From Hyphomicrobiales bacterium (lineage in GTDB: Bacteria; Pseudomonadota; Alphaproteobacteria; Rhizobiales; JAJFHR01), in assembly GCA_021775475.1 (NCBI GenBank), contig JAJFHS010000050.1, positions 1 to 64,000 of the forward strand: DNA of 64,000 nt. The letters run 5' to 3'. Numbering within the stretch: the first letter of the stretch is position 1; each line of letters starts with the position of its first letter. The notes under the pieces were generated by a model. That model was not told where the DNA came from. It saw nothing but the letters and a program-made list of their open reading frames with translations, and made no database searches. The translations under genes and the position numbers were made by a program. Below, in pieces: positions 52,592 to 61,329 of the stretch.

Positions 52592-53728
52592 TTAACCGGC
52601 ATCGGGGATTAGGGCTCGCGAGCGCTTGCTGCGCAAAAACGAACCGACTTGATTTAGGTTAATATAAAAAAGTGTTATCAAAACGACCAATAACGGTAAC
52701 CCATACACCAGCAGCACGGCCCAATCCTTTTTTGCAGTCAAATTGGTAAACGCAAGACCAAGTCCACGCACTAATGCCACAGTTGAAATCGCCAGTAAAA
52801 TTCGAATAATCTGTCCCTGGCGTGCTGTTTGGGCATCGGAGAGGAAAGCCAGCGCAATCAGTGTGAAAACCAGTGGATAAATTACCGAAGTTAAACGGCG
52901 ATGCAATTCAGAACGAATTTTCCCCGGAAAAGAAAGAAAATAAGGGTCAGTTGGATTAGGGGCAATCAGATCGCCTAAAAATTTCTCCTTTGGTTTTAAA
53001 TAGAATATCTCTGCCTCTGGTGATAATCCAGACAAGTCATAAGAATACTTGGCAAAGGCAACAAGATTGGTTTTTTCCGCGGTCCCGGCCCGGCGCTGGG
53101 TACTACCATCGTAAAACACCATAAAATTCCCAGCCTCGTTTTCAATCAATGTACTTCGCTTGGCGACAATTGTGATCTGTTCCGCCAGATTACGTTTGTC
53201 GTGAATTATCACGCCTAACATGTCATTATTTTGATCACGCTCTCGAAAATATATTGTGACCCCTTTTAAGGGGGAGAAAAACTTTCCGGGTTGCAACAGA
53301 TTTGCTAATAGATCGGCGCGAATTTCTGTAATTTCCGCCCGTAAAATCTGTAAGCTTTTTGGCATTACGTAAGCATTTACGATACCGACAAGAACAGTAA
53401 CCAGCAGGCTTGCCAGAATAAACGGGCGCACAATTTTCCATTTGCCCGACCCCGCCGCATAAATCACCGCAAGCTCACTGTCCTGGTTCATACGGTTGAG
53501 GGTGTAAATGCAGGCGATCAGCAGGCCAATAGGGGCGACGAGGCCGGCAAGGTTGGGAATGAACAAAAGAGAAAGGCGGAAAAATATACCAGCTCCCTGG
53601 CCTTGCAGAATAATCAGGTCCAGCAGTCGCGTTGCTTGTGTCAGCCAGGCAATAGCAGTTATAATAACCGTGGCCATAACAAAGGGAAACATGATCTGCA
53701 GGAATATGTAGCGACTTAAAAGGTTCAT
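52592..53728 (-). CDS. lptF: LPS export ABC transporter permease LptF
   Basis: A 378-residue YjgP/YjgQ-family permease, partner of LptG. N-terminal LLSRYIFLQIMFPFVMATVIITAIAWLTQATRLLDLI (described in halves) and the MNQDSELAVIYAAGSG segment identify it. A large periplasmic domain spans about 130-270, then three helices. First gene of the lptF-lptG-lptD-surA-pdxA-rsmA run, divergent from pepA. Confidence 0.94.
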   Translation of the reverse strand: MNLLSRYIFLQIMFPFVMATVIITAIAWLTQATRLLDLIILQGQGAGIFFRLSLLFIPNLAGLVAPIGLLIACIYTLNRMNQDSELAVIYAAGSGKWKIVRPFILASLLVTVLVGIVNAYVMPKSLQILRAEITEIRADLLANLLQPGKFFSPLKGVTIYFRERDQNNDMLGVIIHDKRNLAEQITIVAKRSTLIENEAGNFMVFYDGSTQRRAGTAEKTNLVAFAKYSYDLSGLSPEAEIFYLKPKEKFLGDLIAPNPTDPYFLSFPGKIRSELHRRLTSVIYPLVFTLIALAFLSDAQTARQGQIIRILLAISTVALVRGLGLAFTNLTAKKDWAVLLVYGLPLLVVLITLFYINLNQVGSFLRSKRSRALIPDAG

Positions 53729-53985
53729 ATTCTATTGCGATGCCCGTGTATAAGCCAATTCAAATTTTTCAAAACCCCCCCTGGCAGGCAAATTCCCCAA
53801 TCGTATGCTAAAATTATATACCTAACGCCTGTTCATGGCAGTAATTGGACGCAAACATGCTTTAGGATTCCTTTACACTCAGCCAGCACACTGGCAAAAA
53901 AGCCAGTCAATTCCTGTAAGATATCCCAACCCGGCGATTTTCGGCCCGCTTTGTTTCTTACAGAAATTAAATAAGTCTGATAAAA

Positions 53986-53998
53986 GGCGTGTCACGCC
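53986..53998. promoter_or_regulatory. 13-bp perfect palindrome upstream of pepA
   Basis: GGCGTG-T-CACGCC lies 34 bp before the pepA ATG, in the 304-bp gap shared with lptF. A second short hairpin (CTGGC-A6-GCCAG) lies at 53891-53906. Either could be an operator; PepA itself binds DNA in E. coli. No gene lies in the gap. Confidence 0.35.
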
Positions 53999-54032
53999 AT
54001 CAATTCAATGTCAAATAAAGGTTGAACACCAT

Positions 54033-55553
54033 ATGAAAATCACATTCTCCGCCCTGTCGATACCTAAAAAAGGCTCCGCAGTCATACTTGCCGGTAAAGA
54101 TAACAAACTGGGGATTATCGCCCAAGGTCTAGATGATAGTAGTGATGGTGCTCTAACCCGGGCAATGAAGGCGGCTAAATTCAAGGCAGAGCAGGGGAAA
54201 TTCCTCGAAATTCTTGCACCTGCCCACCTTAAATTGGATCGTATAATTATCGCTGGCATCAGCAGTGATGATGAGCTCAACCTGCACCATTGGGAGCGTT
54301 TTGGCGGCGGTCTTTATGGCAGACTTGCAGCGTCTAAATCCCAGGCTGTGACTTTGGTTCTGGAAAATGCCGGCGATGATGAGATTTTGTCCCCGGCTGT
54401 CGCGCGCGCCATTCATGGAGCCTTTTTGCGCAGTTACACATTTGACCGCTACAAGGGTGAAATTAAGGGTGGCAAAAAGAAAAAAGACAAAAACCACAAT
54501 GTAAACAACTCAAAATCACCGGATAGTCTGGCTGTTCAGTGCGAAAAACCCGCTGTTGTCCGCAAAATCTATGCGGATCTCGACGGTCTTGGCTCCGGCG
54601 TTTTTGTTGCCCGCGATCTGGTCAACGAACCGGCAAATATTCTATATCCAGCCGAGTTTGCAGCCCGCGCCAAAAAGCTGGCCAAGCTTGGGGTGAAGGT
54701 TGAGGTTCTTAGCGAAAAGCAAATGGAAAAACTCGGAATGCATGCGCTTTTGGGCGTGGGGATGGGAAGTGTCCGGGATTCATCTCTCGTGGTCATGCAA
54801 TGGAATGGCGGCCCGAAAACCCAAAAACCCATTGCCTTTGTCGGCAAGGGCGTTACTTTTGATACTGGTGGTATTTCTTTGAAACCCGGCGCTGGTATGG
54901 GCGATATGAAGGGCGACATGGGCGGGGCTGGTTGCGTTACCGGCCTGATGCATGCCCTGGCTGCGCGCAAAGCCAAAGCCAATGTGATTGGCGTTATAGC
55001 CCTGGCCGAAAACATGCCCGATGCCGCCGCCCAGCGCCCCGGTGATGTTGTCACCTCCATGTCGGGTCAAACCATTGAAATACTCAACACCGATGCCGAA
55101 GGGCGTCTGGTTCTGGCCGATGCGCTGTGGTACACACAAAAACGTTTCAAGCCGCAATTTATGATAAATCTTGCCACCCTGACCGGAGCCATTCTTGTCG
55201 CCCTGGGGCAGAACCATGCCGGATTATTCTCCAACAACGATGAACTGTCGCAAAGAATAACCGACGCCGGTCTGACCACAGGAGAAAAAGTCTGGCGCAT
55301 GCCGTTGGGGCCTGAGTACGACAAAATGATCGACTGCGACATTGCCAACATGAAAAATATCGGTGGCCGTTATGCCGGTTCAATCACTGCTGCGCAGTTT
55401 TTACAGCGGTTTGTCAATGATGTACCCTGGGCCCATCTTGATATTGCCGGTACCGCCATGAATTCTCCCAAAAGCGAAATCAACCGCAGTTGGGCTTCGG
55501 GCTATGGCGTGCGTCTGTTGAACCAGCTTGTTGCCGATCATTACGAAAAATGA
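54033..55553 (+). CDS. pepA: Leucyl aminopeptidase
   Basis: A 506-residue M17 metallopeptidase removing N-terminal residues in the cytoplasm. The start at 54033 (MKITFSALS) has AAAGG upstream; a longer frame from 53835 is not family-like. The C-terminal catalytic domain has VGKGVTFDTGGISLKPG, MKGDMGGAG and the signature NTDAEGRLVLADAL. An inserted Lys-rich patch (GGKKKKDKNHN) separates the two domains. It overlaps holC by ATGA. Confidence 0.95.
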   Translation: MKITFSALSIPKKGSAVILAGKDNKLGIIAQGLDDSSDGALTRAMKAAKFKAEQGKFLEILAPAHLKLDRIIIAGISSDDELNLHHWERFGGGLYGRLAASKSQAVTLVLENAGDDEILSPAVARAIHGAFLRSYTFDRYKGEIKGGKKKKDKNHNVNNSKSPDSLAVQCEKPAVVRKIYADLDGLGSGVFVARDLVNEPANILYPAEFAARAKKLAKLGVKVEVLSEKQMEKLGMHALLGVGMGSVRDSSLVVMQWNGGPKTQKPIAFVGKGVTFDTGGISLKPGAGMGDMKGDMGGAGCVTGLMHALAARKAKANVIGVIALAENMPDAAAQRPGDVVTSMSGQTIEILNTDAEGRLVLADALWYTQKRFKPQFMINLATLTGAILVALGQNHAGLFSNNDELSQRITDAGLTTGEKVWRMPLGPEYDKMIDCDIANMKNIGGRYAGSITAAQFLQRFVNDVPWAHLDIAGTAMNSPKSEINRSWASGYGVRLLNQLVADHYEK

Positions 55554-55999
55554 CGGAGGTTTTATTCTATCACCTTGAGCGTTCACCGCTTGAGCGCGTT
55601 TTGCCGGAATTGCTGGAAAAATGCCTCGAGCGCGACTGGCGTGTGATTGTTCAGGCGGAATCACGCGAGCGGGTGGAAGCACTTGATGCCAGCCTGTGGA
55701 CCTATAGCGAAGCGTCATTCTTGCCGCATGGAACCGATTATCAGGATAATCCACAAGATCAGCCTATCCTGCTAACGATAGAAAAAGACAATAAAAATGA
55801 CGCTCACATACGATTTTTGGTTGATGGCGCCGACACAGATGATGTCTCCGGCTATATACGCGCGATATATATGTTCAATGGCCGTGAGGAAGACGCTTTG
55901 AACACCGCCAGAAAACAATGGAAAGCATACAAAGACAGCGACCATGAGCTCACTTACTGGGCGCAGAATGAAACTGGAAAATGGCAAAAAAAGGCTTAG
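55550..55999 (+). CDS. holC: DNA polymerase III subunit chi
   Basis: A 149-residue clamp-loader accessory protein that binds SSB. It begins MTEVLFYHLERSPLERVLPELLEKCLER and has the typical LDASLWTYSEASFLPHG segment. The start overlaps the pepA stop (ATGA), the standard alphaproteobacterial pepA-holC coupling. Confidence 0.92.
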   Translation: MTEVLFYHLERSPLERVLPELLEKCLERDWRVIVQAESRERVEALDASLWTYSEASFLPHGTDYQDNPQDQPILLTIEKDNKNDAHIRFLVDGADTDDVSGYIRAIYMFNGREEDALNTARKQWKAYKDSDHELTYWAQNETGKWQKKA

Positions 56000-56002
56000 G
56001 CA

Positions 56003-56164
56003 ATGCGACTGAAATATCGTCTTTTAACCGGTGTCGACGACCGTTCTTTTTGTGAAAAAGTATCTCTTGCTCTTGAGGAAGGCTACGTGTTGTACGGCTC
56101 ACCGACCATGACCTTCAATGGTCAGAATATCGTCGTCGCCCAGGCTGTGATTTTGCCTGAATGA
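56003..56164 (+). CDS. DUF1737 small protein
   Basis: A 53-codon gene between holC and the Nudix gene. The product begins MRLKYRLLTGVDD and ends VAQAVILPE, with a central EEGYVLYGSPTMTFNG. This matches DUF1737, a short beta-alpha-beta domain of unknown function. It begins 3 bp after holC and its stop overlaps the Nudix ATG (ATGA at 56161-56164), so it is translated as part of the pepA-holC chain. Confidence 0.78.
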   Translation: MRLKYRLLTGVDDRSFCEKVSLALEEGYVLYGSPTMTFNGQNIVVAQAVILPE

Positions 56165-56688
56165 CGGAGATTTTTCAGACATTTGACGTTAACGGCAACC
56201 CAACTGAACTGGTTGAAAGATCACAGGTACATCGCCTTGGTCTGTGGCATCGATCCTCAGTCATCACCCTTTTTCATCCTGACGGGCGCATGTATGTGCA
56301 AAAACGCGCAGCCTGCAAAGACCTCTATGAAAACCTGTTTGATCACAGTGTTGGCGAACATTTGATACCCGGAGAAAGCCATGTTGAAGCCGCCCATCGC
56401 GGTTTGCGCGAAGAACTCGGAATAGAAGCAGTTGAACTTAAACCGCTGGGTGAACAACGCCGCCTGTGTACGGAAATCCCCGAACACGGTATCCGGGACA
56501 ATGAATTTCAGCAGCATTTCAAAGGTGTCTATGAAGGCGACATCCACCTTGACCCTCAGGAAGTGTCTGAAATTCGCTTGCTCACATTGGAACAATTGCT
56601 TTCAATGATTGAGCGTCAACCCGGGATATTCACCCCCTGGTTTGAAAGCGATCTGGTGACATTCGGGATATTACCGCCCGGTTCATGA
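56161..56688 (+). CDS. Nudix hydrolase
   Basis: A 175-residue Nudix-fold protein. The Nudix box is HLIPGESHVEAAHRGLREELGIE (read in two parts), matching Gx5Ex7REUxEExGU apart from spacing at the first Gly. The order of elements (LGLWHRSSVITLF, YVQKRA) resembles the YfcD/isopentenyl-diphosphate-isomerase-like group; the substrate is unknown. Last gene of the pepA-holC-DUF1737 chain and convergent with the cyclase gene. Confidence 0.85.
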   Translation: MTEIFQTFDVNGNPTELVERSQVHRLGLWHRSSVITLFHPDGRMYVQKRAACKDLYENLFDHSVGEHLIPGESHVEAAHRGLREELGIEAVELKPLGEQRRLCTEIPEHGIRDNEFQQHFKGVYEGDIHLDPQEVSEIRLLTLEQLLSMIERQPGIFTPWFESDLVTFGILPPGS

Positions 56689-56725
56689 GGCCATTTCACC
56701 GCAGCGGCTTAAATTTCAATTTTGA

Positions 56726-58486
56726 TCAGAAAAGCAGCTTGTGGCGCCGCAGACCATCCATAATGTGAAGGTTACGCTTTTCATCAGGATAAGGCCGCCA
56801 GTCCACCCGGTTGATAAGGTATTCTGGATCAATTTCAGAACATTGATTAAGCAGCGCACGGGCCTCGTCAACCTGGTTCAGATGGGCAAGACAGACGGCA
56901 TAACGGAACAGTGCCTCTGGCAGATCGGACCTTAACATGACTGCTTTTTTGCCCCACTCTGCAGCCCGTTGATAGTTCCGCAGCGACAGGTAAGCCCGCG
57001 CCAGATAGGCCATATATCGCCAGCGAATGGGATCGCGCGGGTTCAATGTCAAGGCTTGTTCCATTTGCGCGATGCCTTCCAGCGTCTCCCCAACAAGATC
57101 AAGGCGATTGCCGACTGCCATGGCCACGTGGGCGAAATTGGGATTCAAAGCCAGCGCCCTTTTGCCCGCAGCCAGACCCAGCTCGGTTTCTCCAGCCCAG
57201 ATGTGCACCATTCCCAGGCTGGCATGCGCCAGGGCTGAAGCATCATCAAGCGCTATGGCGCGCCGCGCCGCCTCAAAACCTTTACGCACAGACAGCTCGG
57301 GGTCGTTGCTGGTATCGTGCATAATCTGCTTGGAGTAGCACCAGCCAAGTCTTGCCCAGGCATCACAATAGTTGGGATCAGCATCAACAGCGCACTGAAA
57401 CATTTTCAGTGAAACTTCGGTACTCTGGCTGGTCTCGTCATAAAACGTTTCCATGCCGCGCAGATAAAAATCCCAGGCGCTCAGGTCTTCAGTCGGCTTG
57501 ATTGCGGAACGTCTGTTTTCAAACAATTCCAGTTCAGGAATGATTGTGGCGGCAATACGGGTTGTGATCTCATCTTGAACATCGAAAACATCCTCGATCT
57601 GGCGGTCGAATTTTTCTGCCCACACATGGTGGCCACTAACCGCATCAATAAGCTGGGCGGTGATACGCAACCGGTTTCCAGCCTTGCGTACACTGCCTTC
57701 CAGAACATAGCGGGCGCCCAGCTCTTGCGCGATCGTTTGAGTGCGCACAGATTGCCCTTTGTAGGAGAAACTGGAGTTTCGGGCGATCACCGGCAGGGAA
57801 CGCCAGCGCGAAAGCGCGGTAATGATATCCTCGCTAAGGCCATCGGTAAAATATTCTTGATCGCGATCGCCACTCATGTTTTCGAAGGGCAGTACGGCGA
57901 CGGCGGGGCGTTCAGACAGTGGAAGAGACCGCGCGGGTTTTTCGGGCGAGGTCCTGGTTGGCAAAATCAGATAGGCCTGAACCGGTTCGTCTATGTTTTT
58001 CAAGGTGTTTTTGCCAATGTCCTCATAATTCACATTAAGTTTGGTGTGCACCAGTCGATAAATATCCTCGGATATGCAGATTGATCCGGGTTGGGCAAGG
58101 CCTTCCAGCCGCGCCGCAACGTTGATCCCGTCGCCAAAGAGATCATTATCGTCATCAATGAGCACATCTCCAAGATTGACACCGATACGCAGTTCAATAT
58201 GGCGGTCCTGGGGTCTTTTTGAATTATGCTGTCCAAGCGTCTTGTGAATTTCAATAGCGCATTGCACAGCATCCACAGCGCTGGGAAATTCAATCAGCGC
58301 ACCATCTCCGGTATTCTTGAATATCCGCCCGCCGAACTGTTCAGCCTTCGGACCAAAGACATCCCCTTGCAATGTCTTTATCTGACTAAACGTGTCCGCT
58401 TCATCCGCGCCCATCATGCGGCAATAGCCGACCACATCAACAACGAGAATAGCTGCAAGATGGCGCTGGGCACGTGTTGCAACCAT
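56726..58486 (-). CDS. Class III adenylate/guanylate cyclase with TolB-like and TPR regions
   Basis: A 586-residue cytoplasmic cyclase. The N-terminal catalytic domain (about 8-180) keeps metal Asp D17 and D61 and the base-binding Lys K57 (IFKNTGDGALIEF), and ends INVAARLEGLAQPGS, so it should be active. Next comes a TolB-N/CadC-like region (about 195-325; AVLPFENMSGDRDQEYFTDGLSEDI, GARYVLEGSVRKAG), then tetratricopeptide repeats to the C-terminus. This architecture is common and expanded in Rhizobiales. It probably makes cAMP in response to a protein partner. Confidence 0.9.
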   Translation of the reverse strand: MVATRAQRHLAAILVVDVVGYCRMMGADEADTFSQIKTLQGDVFGPKAEQFGGRIFKNTGDGALIEFPSAVDAVQCAIEIHKTLGQHNSKRPQDRHIELRIGVNLGDVLIDDDNDLFGDGINVAARLEGLAQPGSICISEDIYRLVHTKLNVNYEDIGKNTLKNIDEPVQAYLILPTRTSPEKPARSLPLSERPAVAVLPFENMSGDRDQEYFTDGLSEDIITALSRWRSLPVIARNSSFSYKGQSVRTQTIAQELGARYVLEGSVRKAGNRLRITAQLIDAVSGHHVWAEKFDRQIEDVFDVQDEITTRIAATIIPELELFENRRSAIKPTEDLSAWDFYLRGMETFYDETSQSTEVSLKMFQCAVDADPNYCDAWARLGWCYSKQIMHDTSNDPELSVRKGFEAARRAIALDDASALAHASLGMVHIWAGETELGLAAGKRALALNPNFAHVAMAVGNRLDLVGETLEGIAQMEQALTLNPRDPIRWRYMAYLARAYLSLRNYQRAAEWGKKAVMLRSDLPEALFRYAVCLAHLNQVDEARALLNQCSEIDPEYLINRVDWRPYPDEKRNLHIMDGLRRHKLLF

Positions 58487-58865
58487 ATAACCGCCTCCTT
58501 AGCCATTTAGCCTGAAACTGAAATGTGTAAAAGTTCTAACACTTTGTTTTTCCGCGTATCTTAATGAAATCCGGTTACCACTTTTTCTTAAATGACCTAG
58601 CCATACCGGTCTTGATTTTACAGTATGCTGGACGTGAGGGTTTGTCCATCATGGCGTCTGAATGATAATTCAGGGTGAAAAATCTTTTTCAAAGGTTGCA
58701 ACCACCAGAGAAAATGTAGTGGAAGGCACGTGGGCAGACTTGAGACGGGTGCGGTTTTTTTCCATCCTTCCCATTTGATTGATTAATGTTAAAAAGTCGT
58801 GATACTGCATCGCCATTGCGCGCTGGGTAAAATATGTTTTTGTTACGGTGCCGGGGAAATCTGAC
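58487..58865. other. Divergent intergenic region, no gene seen
   Basis: This 379-bp stretch between the cyclase and MBOAT genes holds no gene, RNA or strong repeat that I recognise. It must contain both promoters. A short GTGT/ACAC inverted repeat lies near 58526-58543. Confidence 0.4.
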
Positions 58866-60272
58866 TTGCTGTTTAACTCTCAAACGTTCCTGCTTGTTTT
58901 CCTGCCCATAGTGGTCGCATCCTTCTGGTTGCTGGCTCGGCACCGCCACAGCGGTCATCCGGGGTTTCGTTTGTTATTATTGCTGGCGTCCTGGGTATTC
59001 TATGCCTATTGGGATATTCGGCTGCTGCCATTGTTGCTGGCGTCAATTGCCGTCAATTATATGTTGATTTCAATTCTGGTGAAATCACCCGGTCCCAAGA
59101 AACATTTCCTGGTCATCGGCATAGCACTCAATTTATGTGTTCTGGGATTTTTCAAGTATTTCAATTTCTTCGTCGAGAACCTGCCATCCTCCTTCGGGTT
59201 TGATGTCGACAGGTTCAATATTGTTCTGCCGCTGGCCATATCGTTTTTCACCTTCCAGCAGATTTCAGCACTGGTCGATGCCACACGGGAAAAATTCCAT
59301 CGCCAGAACTTCCTCGACTATGCGCTGTTTGTCTCATTCTTCCCGCAGTTGATTGCCGGTCCCATCGTCAGACACGACGAGTTGGTGCCGCAATTGCAAA
59401 CCATGCCGGATCGGCGCGAAATAGACACAAAAATTGCCCGCGGATTGCTGCTCCTGACCCTGGGGCTGGTGAAAAAAGTTTTCATCGCTGACAATCTCTC
59501 CCAAATTGCCAATCCCCTGTTTGATGCGTCTCTTAAAGCCGGGTTGCCTATTGTTGATGCCTGGATTGCAACCTTTGCCTTTGGTTTTCAGATTTACTTT
59601 GATTTTTCCGGCTATTCGGACATGGCGCTGGGGTTGGCCTTGATGTTTGGCATCGTCCTGCCGGTCAATTTCAAAACCCCATATAAATCCCAATCACTTA
59701 CAGATTTCTGGCGTACCTGGCACATTACGCTCTCATCCTTCCTGCGCGATTACCTCTATATACCTCTTGGCGGCAGCCGCCATGGCTCCGCCCGCCGGTC
59801 AATCGCTGTGGCAACAACCATGTTGCTGGGCGGGCTATGGCATGGTGCGGGCTGGAACTTTATTATCTGGGGTGGTTTGCACGGCGCTGGCATAGCCATC
59901 AATCAAACCTGGCGTCGTTTGGGATATAACCTGTGGCCGCTCATCGGCTGGGCGTTGACGTTCACGTTTGTAATGATCACATTTTTGATTTTCAGAGCCG
60001 AAAGTGCAACATCAATATATAATTTGTTGATGTCGGTTATTGGACTGGGACAGTACAAATCTCAATGGGCTTTTTCCCTTGATGGTTTGCAGATTACCGT
60101 CCTTGTGGCAGCCTTCATTATCGCTCTGGGCCTGCCGGAACCTTATGAAATAAGCCAGCGCCAATTTTGGAAAACCCCATGGCTCGCCACCGGAGCTGCC
60201 GTGCTTCTGGTGGCAATTATTATCTATCTTGGAGGATCCTTTGAACAGGAATTCATCTATTTTCAGTTCTAG
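58866..60272 (+). CDS. MBOAT family O-acyltransferase (AlgI-like)
   Basis: A 468-residue polytopic membrane protein. The start is taken at TTG 58866 (MLFNSQTFLLVFLP), which matches the usual AlgI start and has GGGGA eight bp upstream; a GTG at 58848 is an alternative. Family blocks include FFKYFNFFVENL, FPQLIAGPIVRHDELVPQL, and the active-site His in LLGGLWHGAGWNFIIWGGLHG. It moves acyl (often acetyl) groups across the inner membrane for polysaccharide modification. It overlaps the SGNH-like gene, its likely partner. Confidence 0.92.
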   Translation: MLFNSQTFLLVFLPIVVASFWLLARHRHSGHPGFRLLLLLASWVFYAYWDIRLLPLLLASIAVNYMLISILVKSPGPKKHFLVIGIALNLCVLGFFKYFNFFVENLPSSFGFDVDRFNIVLPLAISFFTFQQISALVDATREKFHRQNFLDYALFVSFFPQLIAGPIVRHDELVPQLQTMPDRREIDTKIARGLLLLTLGLVKKVFIADNLSQIANPLFDASLKAGLPIVDAWIATFAFGFQIYFDFSGYSDMALGLALMFGIVLPVNFKTPYKSQSLTDFWRTWHITLSSFLRDYLYIPLGGSRHGSARRSIAVATTMLLGGLWHGAGWNFIIWGGLHGAGIAINQTWRRLGYNLWPLIGWALTFTFVMITFLIFRAESATSIYNLLMSVIGLGQYKSQWAFSLDGLQITVLVAAFIIALGLPEPYEISQRQFWKTPWLATGAAVLLVAIIIYLGGSFEQEFIYFQF

Positions 60273-61329
60273 CTCCTATGTCAAACGCTTCGTTTTGACG
60301 GCGGCAGGTATACTCGTGGTTGCGATATTGTTCGTGGCAATTATCGACCCCAACAACACGCTTGCCTTGAGCCCGCCATTTGAGCGCTACCCTGCTGCCA
60401 CCAACCAGAGGTTTTCCTATCCATCGATTGCACGTTCGAAAACGTTTGACAGTCTGATTTTAGGCACGTCAACCACGCGCATGCTGGAGCCCGCCAACCT
60501 TAACAAAAATCTCAATGTCAGCCTGGCAAACCTCTCGATGAATTCGGCAACCTGGTGGGAACAGGAGCAGATATTCAACCTGTTTTTACGGCACCATAAA
60601 CAACCCCGGTTGATAATCTGGGGGATTGATACAATTTGGTGCAACCCTGATAAAACCGGTTCGCGTCTGACGCAGAGAAAATTTCCCGAGTGGTTGTATG
60701 ATGAAAACAGCTGGAATGACTATTTCCATATCCTCAATTTCAAAACTTTTGAGCGTGCGGGCAAACAATTGGGAACTCTTCTCAGGCTGCGTCAGCCCAA
60801 CTATGGCCGGGACGGTTACAGGAGCCTGAACAAGAAGGGCGCACCTTACGATCTTGCCAAAGCCCGGCGCAAAATCTACGGACAAACCGCACCGATCGCA
60901 CCGGCTAAAGCTCTGGACAGGCCGGCAATTGATGCAGCCACACGAAAAAACTGGCAGTTCTCGAACCTCAAAACTCTCGACAAGCTGGTGTCAAAGCTGG
61001 ACGGCAATACAAGGGTGGTTTTGATGATGGTACCCTACCATCAAAATTCACTCGGCGCTCCCAATGGCGCAACGATGCTGAGATATGAAGAATGCAAAAA
61101 GCGGGTGTTTAAACTGTCAGACAAGTTGCAGAATATCGACGTCATCGACTTCATGTTTCGCTCAAGCTTCACCAATGAGGACAAAAACTACTGGGATCCC
61201 CTGCATTTCAATGAGCAAGGTGCCAAACAGATTGAAGACAGCCTTGTAGATTTCATCGCCAAAGGAAAACCCGCCTCGAAAATCTATCGTACTTCTGTCA
61301 AACCCCGCCAAGGCGGCGATAAATCCTAG
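60241..61329 (+). CDS. SGNH-hydrolase-like membrane-anchored protein, MBOAT partner
   Basis: A 362-residue protein with one N-terminal helix (VLTAAGILVVAILFVAII), so the body is periplasmic. SGNH-like features are LILGTSTTRML, where the Ser/Thr lies at the nucleophile site, and DPLHFNEQGA with the catalytic Asp-His pair. This is the AlgJ/AlgX/DltD-like role: receiving acyl from the MBOAT protein and placing it on a glycan. GGAGG precedes TTG 60241. It overlaps the MBOAT gene by 32 bp and the convergent transglycosylase gene by 32 bp. Confidence 0.75.
   Translation: MNRNSSIFSSSSYVKRFVLTAAGILVVAILFVAIIDPNNTLALSPPFERYPAATNQRFSYPSIARSKTFDSLILGTSTTRMLEPANLNKNLNVSLANLSMNSATWWEQEQIFNLFLRHHKQPRLIIWGIDTIWCNPDKTGSRLTQRKFPEWLYDENSWNDYFHILNFKTFERAGKQLGTLLRLRQPNYGRDGYRSLNKKGAPYDLAKARRKIYGQTAPIAPAKALDRPAIDAATRKNWQFSNLKTLDKLVSKLDGNTRVVLMMVPYHQNSLGAPNGATMLRYEECKKRVFKLSDKLQNIDVIDFMFRSSFTNEDKNYWDPLHFNEQGAKQIEDSLVDFIAKGKPASKIYRTSVKPRQGGDKS

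Noticed and set aside
53835-54032. N-terminal extension of pepA
   Set aside because: The extension is not family-like, and AAAGG precedes the ATG at 54033.
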